Positions 1 to 7,475 of a DNA stretch of 9,698 bases are shown here, piece by piece. Source of the DNA: Spirochaetaceae bacterium (lineage in GTDB: Bacteria; Spirochaetota; Spirochaetia; UBA9216); assembly GCA_028527945.1 (NCBI GenBank), contig JAQQAK010000163.1, forward strand, positions 1 to 9,698, read 5' to 3'. The notes under the pieces were generated by a model. It was not told the DNA's origin. It did not search any database and saw only the letters and a program-made list of their open reading frames with translations. How positions within the stretch are numbered: position 1 is the first letter of the stretch; each line of letters opens with the position of its first letter. Both the position numbers and the translations under genes were made by a program.

Positions 1-929
1 AATTTTGAATAATTTTCAATTCCTGAACAATAGCCCATCTCCTCCATCATCTCAATATCATATTCAGTACGACTCTTTAGACGCTGTGCTTCAACAAGCT
101 TATTTTCAGAAGTAAGGACTTCAAGACGTTCATCAAGTTCAGCTTTTATTGTTCCTACAGCAGCTTTTAATTGATCTTCCGGCATAACAAAATGTTTGGC
201 AGGATAAATTGTACAATGACCAAGGACTTCAAGAACCTCTCCAGTCACAGCATGAAGTCTTGTTATTCTGGCAATTTCATCCCAGTCAAACTCAATCCTG
301 TAAATGGTTTTCATATAAGCAGGATATATTTCCATAACATCGCCCTTAATTCTGTAAGAACCACGTTCAAGAACATCGTTGTTACGCTCATATTGTAGAG
401 ATATTAATTTTCTTGATATATCATCTATAGAGGCCTGTCTACCAGAAATTATAGGCAAGCGCATTTCTTTAAAAGAAACAGGATTTCCCAATCCATAAAT
501 ACATGAAACTGTAGCAACAACTATAACATCTTCTCTTTCTACAAGCGATGATGTTGCAGACAATCTCATTCTATCGATTTCCTGATTGATGTCAGCATCT
601 TTTTCAATATAAAGATCTTTTGATGGAACATACGCTTCAGGCTGATAATAATCATAATATGAAACAAAATATTCAACAGCGTTTTCAGGAAAGAACTCAA
701 GAAATTCTTTATAAAGTTGAGCCGCAAGAGTTTTGTTATGACTCAGTATCAAAGTAGGCTTTTGTACCCTTTCGATAATTTTAGCCATGGAATATGTCTT
801 TCCTGAACCGGTGACACCTTTTAGTGTGAGTCTGTTTTTACCGGATATGATTCCCTCTGAAAGTAATTCTATAGCCTGAGCCTGATCTCCTGCAGGTTCA
901 AATTCTGACATCACTTTGAATTTTTTCAT
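1..929 (-). CDS. uvrB: UvrABC excinuclease subunit B, N-terminal 309 codons (cut by window edge)
   Basis: UvrB is the damage-verifying helicase-like subunit of nucleotide excision repair; it is loaded by UvrA and recruits UvrC in the cytoplasm. The frame is open from the ATG at 929 to position 1 with no stop. I read a Walker A motif GVTGSGKT at residues 38-45, the aromatic beta-hairpin region FVSYYDYYQPEAYVPS near residues 88-103 that clamps DNA strands, the following IEKDADINQEIDR segment, and the family signature around RTEYDIEMMEEMGYCSGIENYS near residues 287-308. Family members are about 660-680 residues, so slightly under half is present. The start lies 2 bp after the htrA stop, and the likely ribosome site (GGGA) sits inside the htrA 3' end, so it is probably translated from a shared transcript. 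The sequence is intact as far as it goes, and the identification is secure. Confidence 0.97.
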   Translation of the reverse strand, partial: MKKFKVMSEFEPAGDQAQAIELLSEGIISGKNRLTLKGVTGSGKTYSMAKIIERVQKPTLILSHNKTLAAQLYKEFLEFFPENAVEYFVSYYDYYQPEAYVPSKDLYIEKDADINQEIDRMRLSATSSLVEREDVIVVATVSCIYGLGNPVSFKEMRLPIISGRQASIDDISRKLISLQYERNNDVLERGSYRIKGDVMEIYPAYMKTIYRIEFDWDEIARITRLHAVTGEVLEVLGHCTIYPAKHFVMPEDQLKAAVGTIKAELDERLEVLTSENKLVEAQRLKSRTEYDIEMMEEMGYCSGIENYSK

Positions 930-931
930 AT

Positions 932-2164
932 TTAATCCCAGCTCAGTCCTTCAGCACGTTCTGATAATTTAATTTGCAGAGTTTTTTTCTGATTTTTTCT
1001 GACAATAACAACTGATACAACTTCACCCGGCTTATTATCTTCAAGAGCTGTAAACATATCTGCTATTGAAGAAGTTTTAAAACCATCTATTTCTGTAATT
1101 ATGTCACCGCCTAAATAAATAGTACTCTTTCCATAACGCACAGGGGTGCTTCTATCTCCACCTTTAACACCTGCTCTTTCAGCTTCACTGCCAGAAGTTA
1201 CTTCTGAAACAAGCAAGCCACTATTAACAGGAAGCTTGGCGTATCGTATTATATTTCTATCAAGCTGTATCGGGACAATATTTATCCACCCGCGTTTTAC
1301 TTCACCGTATTTTATTAAGTCAGGAACAACTCTATTGGCAGTATCAACAGGAACAGAAAAACCTATACCTACAGAGCCTCCGGAAGGACTATAAATCATG
1401 GTGTTTATACCAATTATTCGACCCTGAGAATCAAGTAAAGGGCCTCCGGAGTTCCCCGGATTAATTGATGCATCTGTTTGAATCATTCCCTGAATAACTA
1501 TTCCGCTGCTGGTTTTTACAGGCCGGCCCAAACCTGAGACAATGCCTACAGTAAGCGTTCTATCATATCCATATGGATTTCCGATTGCCAGTACTTTCTG
1601 CCCGACTCTTAAATCACTTGAGCATCCCAAGGCTATTGTCGTAAGTTTTTTTCCATCTGGATCAAATTTAACTATTGCAAGATCATTTTCTTGATCCCGG
1701 CCGACTACATCACCTTCATACGTACTACCATCAAATAAATTTATAAAAACTTTATACGCGTCTTCTACAACATGATAATTTGTAAGAATGTAACCACGGG
1801 TGTCTATTATAGAGCCGGAGCCTGTTCCACCTTCCATAGGGACAGGTTCAAGAAAGAAATTAACACCCATTGTTTCAGTCGATATATTAACAACAGCCTC
1901 ATTTAGCTGTTCATAAATATTTATAGTATTCCGTTCTTCTTCAGAGAAATCTTCATGTTCAGAAACAGGAATTATACGCTCTTTTCCAATAGAACTTTGC
2001 TGCAATTCAAAAGAAGGTTGTTCCGGTTCAAGCCCTGTTTCTACAACAGCGTTAATATTCTTTTCTGAAAAACCGAAAAAACCAAACCCTAAAAAGAGAA
2101 AAAAAACAAGTAAAGCAGCAGACAGCGCAATGACAACAACTTGCCCGCGGCTGTAAAGCTTCAT
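932..2164 (-). CDS. htrA: HtrA/DegP-type serine protease, membrane-anchored, one PDZ domain
   Basis: A trypsin-fold periplasmic protease or chaperone of 410 residues (S1C family) that degrades misfolded envelope proteins. Residues about 8-31 form a hydrophobic segment after a short basic N-terminus. I see no clear signal-peptidase site, so a membrane anchor is more likely than secretion. A linker of about 60 residues follows. The catalytic triad is visible: His131 in TNYHVVEDA, Asp161 in ENDLAIVKFD, and Ser239 in NPGNSGGPLLD. A single PDZ domain spans about 300-395 (GGDIITEIDG is its recognisable core), which suggests DegS- or HhoA-like architecture and not the two-PDZ DegP form. The start has a strong ribosome site, AGGGAGGT at 2173-2180, 8 bases upstream. 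uvrB follows after 2 bp. The specific role (regulatory or degradative) cannot be read from sequence. Confidence 0.95.
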   Translation of the reverse strand: MKLYSRGQVVVIALSAALLVFFLFLGFGFFGFSEKNINAVVETGLEPEQPSFELQQSSIGKERIIPVSEHEDFSEEERNTINIYEQLNEAVVNISTETMGVNFFLEPVPMEGGTGSGSIIDTRGYILTNYHVVEDAYKVFINLFDGSTYEGDVVGRDQENDLAIVKFDPDGKKLTTIALGCSSDLRVGQKVLAIGNPYGYDRTLTVGIVSGLGRPVKTSSGIVIQGMIQTDASINPGNSGGPLLDSQGRIIGINTMIYSPSGGSVGIGFSVPVDTANRVVPDLIKYGEVKRGWINIVPIQLDRNIIRYAKLPVNSGLLVSEVTSGSEAERAGVKGGDRSTPVRYGKSTIYLGGDIITEIDGFKTSSIADMFTALEDNKPGEVVSVVIVRKNQKKTLQIKLSERAEGLSWD

Positions 2165-2172
2165 AAAGCGCG

Positions 2173-2247
2173 ACCTCCCTAAATTATTTGAAGTGAACGT
2201 AATTTAATTTTTTACTTTTTAAAACTGATAAACGTTCATTTATTATA
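2173..2247 (-). promoter_or_regulatory. Candidate htrA leader: -10 box, inverted repeat and strong ribosome site
   Basis: Reading the minus strand, a TATAAT hexamer lies at 2247-2242, with no good -35 box at 16-18 bp spacing. It is followed by a leader of roughly 70 nt ending in the ribosome site AGGGAGGT (2180-2173). Two arms, TGAACGT at 2194-2200 and ACGTTCA at 2232-2238, are perfect inverted repeats 31 bp apart that flank a T-rich stretch. They could be operator half-sites or a 5' UTR stem. I see no CIRCE-type element. The ribosome site is secure; the promoter is weakly supported. Confidence 0.4.
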
Positions 2248-2326
2248 CTATACTTGGAAGGGACTTTAATTTCTACTGTTTTATTACTATTTAAGAATAT
2301 GAAAAATAAACTTTTTTTAATTTAAA

Positions 2327-2377
2327 TAATTGAGCCTCTTTCAAAAACCCCGGTTGGATTTTAAAGAGGCTCAATTA
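2327..2377 (-). terminator. Large hairpin directly after comM, probable terminator or repeat-derived palindrome
   Basis: Two perfectly complementary 15-nt arms, TAATTGAGCCTCTTT at 2327-2341 and AAAGAGGCTCAATTA at 2363-2377, enclose a 21-nt loop that itself contains a small AACC/GGTT inverted repeat. The right arm begins one base beyond the comM stop codon. In the comM direction the stem is followed by an A/T-rich stretch without a clean T-run, so termination is likely but not textbook. Fourteen bases of the left side (2331-2344) recur at 7329-7342, which suggests the hairpin may belong to a dispersed repeat family. Confidence 0.6.
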
Positions 2378-2378
2378 A

Positions 2379-3917
2379 CTACATTTTATCCCAGTAAAAA
2401 TCGCTCTCACCGTAACGACGATGCTGTATAGCTTCAAAAATATCATTTGTTTCTATTTTCTCATTCTTTTTCAAATCAGCTATTGTCCTTGCAATCTTAA
2501 TAATTGAAACACATGCTCTTGACGAAATTCTAAGCTTTTTTACAGCTTGCATATATTCATATTCTGCATCTTCATTCATTACACAATATTTCTTTAAACA
2601 TTTTTGACTAATTCTAGCGTTTCGATTAAAAGATTCATTTATGTAACGTCTCTCCTGAATTTTTACAGAATATTCAACTCTTTTTCTTATACTGCAAGAG
2701 GCCTCTTCATCTTCATTAAAAAAATCTAATGGTTCAGGCTCAACAGGTATTCTTATATCAATTCTATCAAGAAGTGCACCACCCAAGCGCTTCCAGTAAT
2801 TTATTACTTCTTTTCTGCTGCATAAACATACAGCCTCTTTTTTCCCAAGATTACCACATGGACATGGATTTGCTGCAAGTATGAGTTGAAAATCTGCAGG
2901 ATACAAACAACTCCGTCCAGCTCTTGCAATATCTACCTTACCTTCTTCTACAGGCTCTCTTAAAGCCTGCAAAAGATGTTTACTGAACTCAGGTGTTTCA
3001 TCCAGAAAAAGTACACCTTTGTGTGCTAAAGAGATTTCACCTGGCCGTACAATCTTACCACCTCCAATAACGCCTTCTTCTGATGCGCTATGATGAGGTT
3101 GTCTAAAAGGAGGTCTTGTTATCAAGCCCATTCCATCCTTAAGCAATCCCGCGGCAGAATATATACGTGTAACCTCTATTGCTTCCTCACGGCTTAAAGA
3201 CGGCAGGATTCCAGAAATAGCCCTACAACTTATAGTTTTACCACCCCCTGGAGGGCCAAAAAGAAGAACATTATGTCGCCCAGCTGCTGCAACTTCAATA
3301 GCACGTTTTACAAAGGGAAGACCTCTTATATCTTTAAAATCAATCTCTGGTTCAAAATAACCATCATTTTCACTTTTATTTAGTTTAAAAATGTTCTGAC
3401 TTTCACCACTCACTATTGATGCTAATGTTTCATTTATTTTTTTTATATTATCGATTCCATAAACAACAGGACCTTCAAGAGAAAGAGCTTCTCTTAAATT
3501 ATTATCAGGAACAATTACAGTATCAATTTCTGAGTTTATTGAAGCTGCTACAGCAGATAAAACACCATTTACAGAACGTATCTCTCCTGAAAGCATTAAC
3601 TCACCTAGTATTAAAACCTTTTTATCACATTCAAGATTTATTTCACCAGATTTTAAAAGAATAGCTGTAGCCATCGATAAATCAAAAGATGCACCAGCTT
3701 TTTTTATACCAGCGGGTGCAAGATTTATAAGTATTCGTCCTTTAGGTATTTCATATCCACTATTACGCATTGCAGCTCTTAACCTCTCTCTCGATTCAAG
3801 AACAGCCCCATCCGGCAAACCAATAATATCAAGGCCTGGAATACCTTTGCGGATATCAACTTCAACTCGTACAAGATTTCCATCAAAACTACTGGATTCA
3901 AAACAAAAAATATCCAT
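2379..3917 (-). CDS. comM: YifB/ComM-family AAA+ ATPase (Mg-chelatase-like)
   Basis: A 512-residue cytoplasmic AAA+ protein. Characterised ComM is a hexameric helicase that promotes branch migration during integration of incoming DNA in natural transformation, but homologues are widespread in bacteria not known to be competent. The N-terminal ChlI-type domain (about 1-170) carries the family pattern with GLPDGAVLESRERLRAA near 33-48 and a GELMLSGEIRSVNGVL strand near 105-120. The ATPase core has Walker A GPPGGGKT at 221-228, the FRQPHHSAS segment at 271-279, Walker B GVLFLDETPEF at 301-311, and the cysteine cluster NPCPCG at 350-355 followed by CLC. The C-terminal Mg-chelatase helical domain covers about 415-510 (RISSRA, IARTIADL). 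Length is typical. The start has only a weak ribosome site (GAAAG), but the N-terminus aligns with the family from its first residues. Confidence 0.94.
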   Translation of the reverse strand: MDIFCFESSSFDGNLVRVEVDIRKGIPGLDIIGLPDGAVLESRERLRAAMRNSGYEIPKGRILINLAPAGIKKAGASFDLSMATAILLKSGEINLECDKKVLILGELMLSGEIRSVNGVLSAVAASINSEIDTVIVPDNNLREALSLEGPVVYGIDNIKKINETLASIVSGESQNIFKLNKSENDGYFEPEIDFKDIRGLPFVKRAIEVAAAGRHNVLLFGPPGGGKTISCRAISGILPSLSREEAIEVTRIYSAAGLLKDGMGLITRPPFRQPHHSASEEGVIGGGKIVRPGEISLAHKGVLFLDETPEFSKHLLQALREPVEEGKVDIARAGRSCLYPADFQLILAANPCPCGNLGKKEAVCLCSRKEVINYWKRLGGALLDRIDIRIPVEPEPLDFFNEDEEASCSIRKRVEYSVKIQERRYINESFNRNARISQKCLKKYCVMNEDAEYEYMQAVKKLRISSRACVSIIKIARTIADLKKNEKIETNDIFEAIQHRRYGESDFYWDKM

Positions 3918-4050
3918 AACTTATCTTTCTATACAAACATAAATTAAAAGCAATTCATTTTGATTGACACTTTAAGAAAAGAATGAGATTCTTTTTTTAA
4001 CTTATAGAGCTTATCTGAAAACTCTAATACAAGATTATGGAGTTCAATAC
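3918..4050 (+). promoter_or_regulatory. Divergent comM / beta-glucosidase intergenic region with candidate promoter and operator palindrome
   Basis: This 133-bp gap separates two divergent genes. On the plus strand a perfect -35 box TTGACA lies at 3964-3969, with a poor -10 (GATTCT, 3987-3992) at 17-bp spacing. A perfect 8-bp inverted repeat, AAAAGAAT (3977-3984) and ATTCTTTT (3988-3995) around a GAG spacer, occupies the spacer and overlaps that -10. Because both genes point outward, the palindrome cannot be a terminator for either gene and is better read as a possible repressor site. The ribosome site GGAG (4039-4042) sits 8 bases before the ATG. I see no convincing comM promoter on the minus strand. 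Confidence 0.45.
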
Positions 4051-6489
4051 ATGGAAAATATCAAAGACTTGCTTAATATGATGAGTCCAGAACAAAAAAT
4101 ACAATTTCTTGCGGGGGATGACTTCTGGAACATTCATGGTGAAGAGTCATTGAATATTCCTTCAGTAATGGTTACAGATGGACCTCATGGTCTCAGAAAA
4201 CAAAATACTAAAGCTGATCATCTTGGATTTAATGAATCAGTACCAGCGACTTGTTTTCCAACAGCATCAGCAATAGCATCAAGCTGGGATACAAATTTAA
4301 TAAATAATATAGGTATAGCTCTTGCAGAGGAATGTCTAAATGAAAAAATTGCTATTCTGCTAGGACCTGGAGCCAACATTAAGCGCTCTCCTCTCTGTGG
4401 ACGTAACTTTGAATACTTTTCTGAAGATCCATATCTTAGCGGCAAGATGGCCGCTGCTTTTATCAAAGGTGTACAAAGTAAGGGAATAGGTACATCACTT
4501 AAACATTTTGTGGTAAATAATCAGGAAACAAACCGAATGACAATTGATACAATTGTTGATGACAGGGCTTTACGTGAAATATATCTTGCAGGTTTTGAAG
4601 AAGCTGTAAAAACTGCAAAACCTGTTTCAGTTATGGCAGCTTACAATAAACTTAATGGAGTATACTGTTCAGAAAACATGGAACTTCTTACCTACCTTCT
4701 AAGAGAGGAATGGGGTTTTGAAGGAATGATAGTAACAGACTGGGGAGCTGCAAATGACAGAATTGCAGGGCTCTTAGCAGGATTAGATCTTGAAATGCCT
4801 GGGCCGTCAACTTCAAACATTGAACTTATTAAAAATGCTCTAAAAAATAAGAAAATCAGCATTGACACAATAGACAACTCATTAGAACGTATTTTAAATG
4901 TAATTTCCAGTACAAGTGAAGCCCTTTCAGCTAATGCTGATTACGATATAGAAGAACATCATCTTCTGGCAAAAAAAGTTTTATGTGAAAGTGCTGTTCT
5001 TCTTAAAAATGAAAATATCCTACCTTTAGAACAAAAAGGGAAAATAGCTGTTATTGGAGCTTTTGCCAAAGAGCCAAGATATCAAGGTTCAGGTTCATCC
5101 CGCATCAAACCAACAAAAATTAATAATGCCTGGGACTCTATAAATAACCTCTTAAACAGTAATGCTAATATAATATACTCTGCCGGCTACGATCCTGTTA
5201 CAGATAAAATAGATCAAACTTTAATTGATGAAGCTGTAAAATGTGCTGAATTGTCAGATAATGTCATAATATTTGCCGGTCTTCCTGAGATTTTTGAATC
5301 AGAAGGATTTGATCGTAAAAATATAAACTTGACAGAAAGTCATAATATGCTCATAAACTCGGTAAGCAATGTTAATAAAAACTGTATTGTAATCTTATCT
5401 AATGGAGCGCCGGTTTCAATGCCATGGATAAATAATGTAAAAGCTGTTCTTGAAACATATTTAGGCGGACAGGCGTGGGGCGCTGCATGTGCAGATCTTA
5501 TTTTTGGCATTGAAAATCCAAGTGGAAAACTTGCCGAAACCTTTCCTATGTCACTGGAAGACGTACCGTCTACAGTCAACTTTCCCGGAGGGAATAAAAC
5601 AGTAGCCTATGCTGAATCTATTTATGTAGGTTATAGATATTATGAAAAGACAAAAACTAAGGTACTTTTCCCATTCGGACATGGTCTAAGTTACACAAAC
5701 TTTGAATACAGTAATATTTCAACTACCACAATAGACGAAAATTATAACATCGCAGTTTCCTTTGACATAAAAAATACAGGAACAGTCGCGGGAAAAGAGA
5801 TCGTTCAACTTTATGTAAAAGACAAAGATTCGGTTGTTTTTAAGCCAGAAAAAGAATTAAAATCATTTGATAAAATAAGCCTTCAACCCGGAGAAACGAA
5901 AACAATAACTTTTAATCTGGATAAAAGATCTTTCAGCTTTTGGGACAGCAGTAATTCTTCATGGATAGTTGAATCAGGAGATTATGAAATTTTAGTAGGT
6001 TCATCTTCTACAGATATAAGATTAAATCACACAATTTCTATTGAAAATGGAAACAGAATTTCTGACTGGGTAAAAAATCTTAAATATATTTCTCCTGGCT
6101 ATTATAAACCCGAAATAGCAAATTTTAAAAATCTTTCACCTTCTGGAGATTTTGCAAAATTTCTGGGAAAAGCTATCCCACAAGCTAATAAACCAATAGA
6201 TGGTCCTTTTAACAGGCTATCAACAATGAAAGATATCTCTACAACTCGCATTGGAAAAATTATCTTAAAAATGATGCTTAAAGAATCAGACAAAAGAAAT
6301 GGTAAAAATAATGACGAAACAACACAGGAATTAATGCATACGATGATTAAAGAAATGCCACTCAGAGCTCTTGCTACTATGGGAGGCGAGGATTTTACTA
6401 TTGAAATGGTTGATGGCATTATCACAATGCTCAATGACAGCTTTTTTAAAGGTTTAAAACAAATAACTGCAGCGAGGAAAAATAGTTAA
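4051..6489 (+). CDS. Glycoside hydrolase family 3 beta-glucosidase, cytoplasmic
   Basis: A retaining beta-glycosidase of 812 residues, most likely releasing glucose from beta-glucosides such as cellobiose; the exact sugar specificity cannot be read. The GH3 N-terminal barrel (about 1-290) begins with the substrate-site segment VTDGPHGLR (41-49) and includes GRNFEYFSEDPYLSG (117-131), the substrate-binding KHF...NNQE..R (151-162), and the nucleophile Asp230 in GMIVTDWGA. The alpha/beta sandwich domain (about 310-545) contains ESEGFDR (416-422) with the expected acid/base Glu418. A fibronectin type III-like domain follows (about 575-655, with GKEIVQLYVKD). About 140 residues remain after it (670-812), predicted mostly helical, with MPLRALATMGGEDFT near 769-783. 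No signal peptide is visible and the PA14 insertion found in some relatives is absent. The gene is followed without any gap by a membrane exporter gene. Confidence 0.93.
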   Translation: MENIKDLLNMMSPEQKIQFLAGDDFWNIHGEESLNIPSVMVTDGPHGLRKQNTKADHLGFNESVPATCFPTASAIASSWDTNLINNIGIALAEECLNEKIAILLGPGANIKRSPLCGRNFEYFSEDPYLSGKMAAAFIKGVQSKGIGTSLKHFVVNNQETNRMTIDTIVDDRALREIYLAGFEEAVKTAKPVSVMAAYNKLNGVYCSENMELLTYLLREEWGFEGMIVTDWGAANDRIAGLLAGLDLEMPGPSTSNIELIKNALKNKKISIDTIDNSLERILNVISSTSEALSANADYDIEEHHLLAKKVLCESAVLLKNENILPLEQKGKIAVIGAFAKEPRYQGSGSSRIKPTKINNAWDSINNLLNSNANIIYSAGYDPVTDKIDQTLIDEAVKCAELSDNVIIFAGLPEIFESEGFDRKNINLTESHNMLINSVSNVNKNCIVILSNGAPVSMPWINNVKAVLETYLGGQAWGAACADLIFGIENPSGKLAETFPMSLEDVPSTVNFPGGNKTVAYAESIYVGYRYYEKTKTKVLFPFGHGLSYTNFEYSNISTTTIDENYNIAVSFDIKNTGTVAGKEIVQLYVKDKDSVVFKPEKELKSFDKISLQPGETKTITFNLDKRSFSFWDSSNSSWIVESGDYEILVGSSSTDIRLNHTISIENGNRISDWVKNLKYISPGYYKPEIANFKNLSPSGDFAKFLGKAIPQANKPIDGPFNRLSTMKDISTTRIGKIILKMMLKESDKRNGKNNDETTQELMHTMIKEMPLRALATMGGEDFTIEMVDGIITMLNDSFFKGLKQITAARKNS

Positions 6490-7278
6490 ATGCAATTTTT
6501 GTATCTCATAATAAGTTTTACAGCAACATGTATTGGAGCTATTAGCGGTATTGGCGGCGGAGTAATTATAAAACCTGTAATGGACAGCCTTAGTTCATTC
6601 AATGTAAGTGTTATAAGTTTTCTTTCAGGCCTAACAGTACTTGGAATGACAATTTCATCACTGATAATTAATAGGAATTCAGAAATTAAACTAGAAAAAA
6701 AGACAAGTACCCTTTTAGCTTTCGGCAGTGTTTTGGGTGGAATGGGAGGCAAACTTGTTTTTGAAATTATAAAGAACAACTTTGGCGAAGAGGCTATTAT
6801 TGGAGTAATACAATCTTCAGTCCTTTCTTTTTTAATGATAGCAGTTTTTCTTTTCACTATTTTCAAGAATAAACTTCCATCGGCTTCTTTAAAAAATGGA
6901 TTTCTCTGTTTTATAACAGGTTTAATTCTGGGTTCTCTTGCGTCGTTTTTGGGAATTGGAGGAGGGCCAATAAATCTTGCAATACTCTTTTTGTTATTTT
7001 CAATGGATTCCAAAACAGCAGCTCGAAACTCAATTTTTATAATATTCTTTTCTCAGATGACCAATTTTCTTTTTACCCTATTTTCAGGAAATATCCCCCA
7101 ATTTGATCCTTTAGTACTTATTTTAATGATAACAGGCGGAATTTTGGGCGGGATTATAGGTTCACGTATAAGCAAGAAAATATCAAACAGACAAATTGAT
7201 TTTCTTTTCAGCATAGTAATGATTTTTATAATAGTAGTATGTATTTATAATATTTTTGGCTATTGCAGAGAGATCTGA
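6490..7278 (+). CDS. TauE/SafE-family membrane transporter (sulfite exporter-like)
   Basis: An integral membrane protein of 262 residues with about eight hydrophobic segments in two pseudo-symmetric halves. Each half carries the family glycine motif: SGIGGGVIIKP near residues 19-29 and LGIGGGPINLA near 154-164. TauE/SafE proteins export sulfite, sulfoacetate or other small anions, but most members have no proven substrate, so none is assigned here. The ATG directly abuts the TAA of the beta-glucosidase gene (TAAATG). The ribosome site GAGG at 6474-6477 lies inside the upstream gene with rather long 12-base spacing, which implies translational coupling. Downstream is an imperfect hairpin (7287-7312) and the repeat-bearing gap before rnhA. 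Length and topology are normal for the family. Confidence 0.88.
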   Translation: MQFLYLIISFTATCIGAISGIGGGVIIKPVMDSLSSFNVSVISFLSGLTVLGMTISSLIINRNSEIKLEKKTSTLLAFGSVLGGMGGKLVFEIIKNNFGEEAIIGVIQSSVLSFLMIAVFLFTIFKNKLPSASLKNGFLCFITGLILGSLASFLGIGGGPINLAILFLLFSMDSKTAARNSIFIIFFSQMTNFLFTLFSGNIPQFDPLVLILMITGGILGGIIGSRISKKISNRQIDFLFSIVMIFIIVVCIYNIFGYCREI

Positions 7279-7286
7279 TATAGAAT

Positions 7287-7312
7287 ATTACTGCCGTTTT
7301 TACGACAGCAAT
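7287..7312 (-). terminator. Hairpin between tauE-like gene and rnhA, terminator-like
   Basis: ATTACTGCCGT (7287-7297) and ACGACAGCAAT (7302-7312) flank a 4-nt loop, starting 8 bases after the exporter stop codon. As plus-strand RNA the 11-pair stem has two A-C type mismatches; as minus-strand RNA both become G-U wobbles and the stem is continuous. Neither side has a strong T-run. It may terminate transcripts from either side, with the better fold on transcripts reading through from rnhA. Confidence 0.4.
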
Positions 7313-7328
7313 AGAATTATAAGTTTAA

Positions 7329-7342
7329 TGAGCCTCTTTCAA
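7329..7342. repeat. Copy 2 of the 14-nt word TGAGCCTCTTTCAA
   Basis: The same 14 bases occur at 2331-2344, on the left side of the hairpin after comM. In both places TAAT or TAATT precedes the GAGCCT core. Here there is no matching right arm, so the word does not form the large hairpin seen at the first site. Both copies lie in the small noncoding fraction of the window. Confidence 0.5.
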
Positions 7343-7350
7343 TCACAATC

Positions 7351-7371
7351 TTAAAAGTTAGAAACTTTTAA
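7351..7371. repeat. Perfect inverted repeat with AGA triloop, A/T-rich member
   Basis: TTAAAAGTT (7351-7359) and AACTTTTAA (7363-7371) form a perfect 9-bp stem around the loop AGA. It shares the triloop and the AGT...ACT stem end with the two GC-richer hairpins at 7382-7396 and 7481-7495. It could serve as a weak terminator on either strand, but its loop identity points to the same repeat family. Confidence 0.6.
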
Positions 7372-7376
7372 TCAAC

Positions 7377-7402
7377 CACTCCGGAGCAGAGCTCCGAAGT
7401 AT
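7377..7402. repeat. Palindromic repeat unit 1 (CGGAGC-AGA-GCTCCG)
   Basis: This 26-nt unit is identical at 19 of 26 positions to the unit at 7476-7501. Its core is a perfect 6-bp stem, CGGAGC (7382-7387) and GCTCCG (7391-7396), with triloop AGA. Outside it, CAACCA (7373-7378) and TGGTTG (7402-7407) form a second, outer stem, so this copy sits in a longer imperfect hairpin. Confidence 0.65.
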
Positions 7403-7475
7403 GGTTGTTCTGCAAGGAATGGGTTTAGACGGTCAGGTTTCATACCCAACACAAAAATACTCTTTCCAAATAGAA

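Noticed and set aside
171..398. A 75-codon plus-strand open frame
   Set aside because: It is entirely antisense to uvrB, whose motifs are continuous through this stretch, and it has no recognisable domain.
6102..6434. A 110-codon minus-strand open frame
   Set aside because: It is antisense to the C-terminal extension of the beta-glucosidase, which reads as an uninterrupted frame from its catalytic domains.
6486..7013. A 175-codon minus-strand open frame opposite the exporter gene
   Set aside because: It is fully antisense to a membrane protein with clear family motifs, and its composition is what the reverse complement of hydrophobic codons gives. No ribosome site is seen.
7351..7371. The TTAAAAGTT/AACTTTTAA hairpin as the exporter terminator
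   Set aside because: The stem is almost all A/T, there is no T-run after it beyond the stem itself, and its AGA loop matches the neighbouring repeat hairpins, so a repeat assignment fits better.
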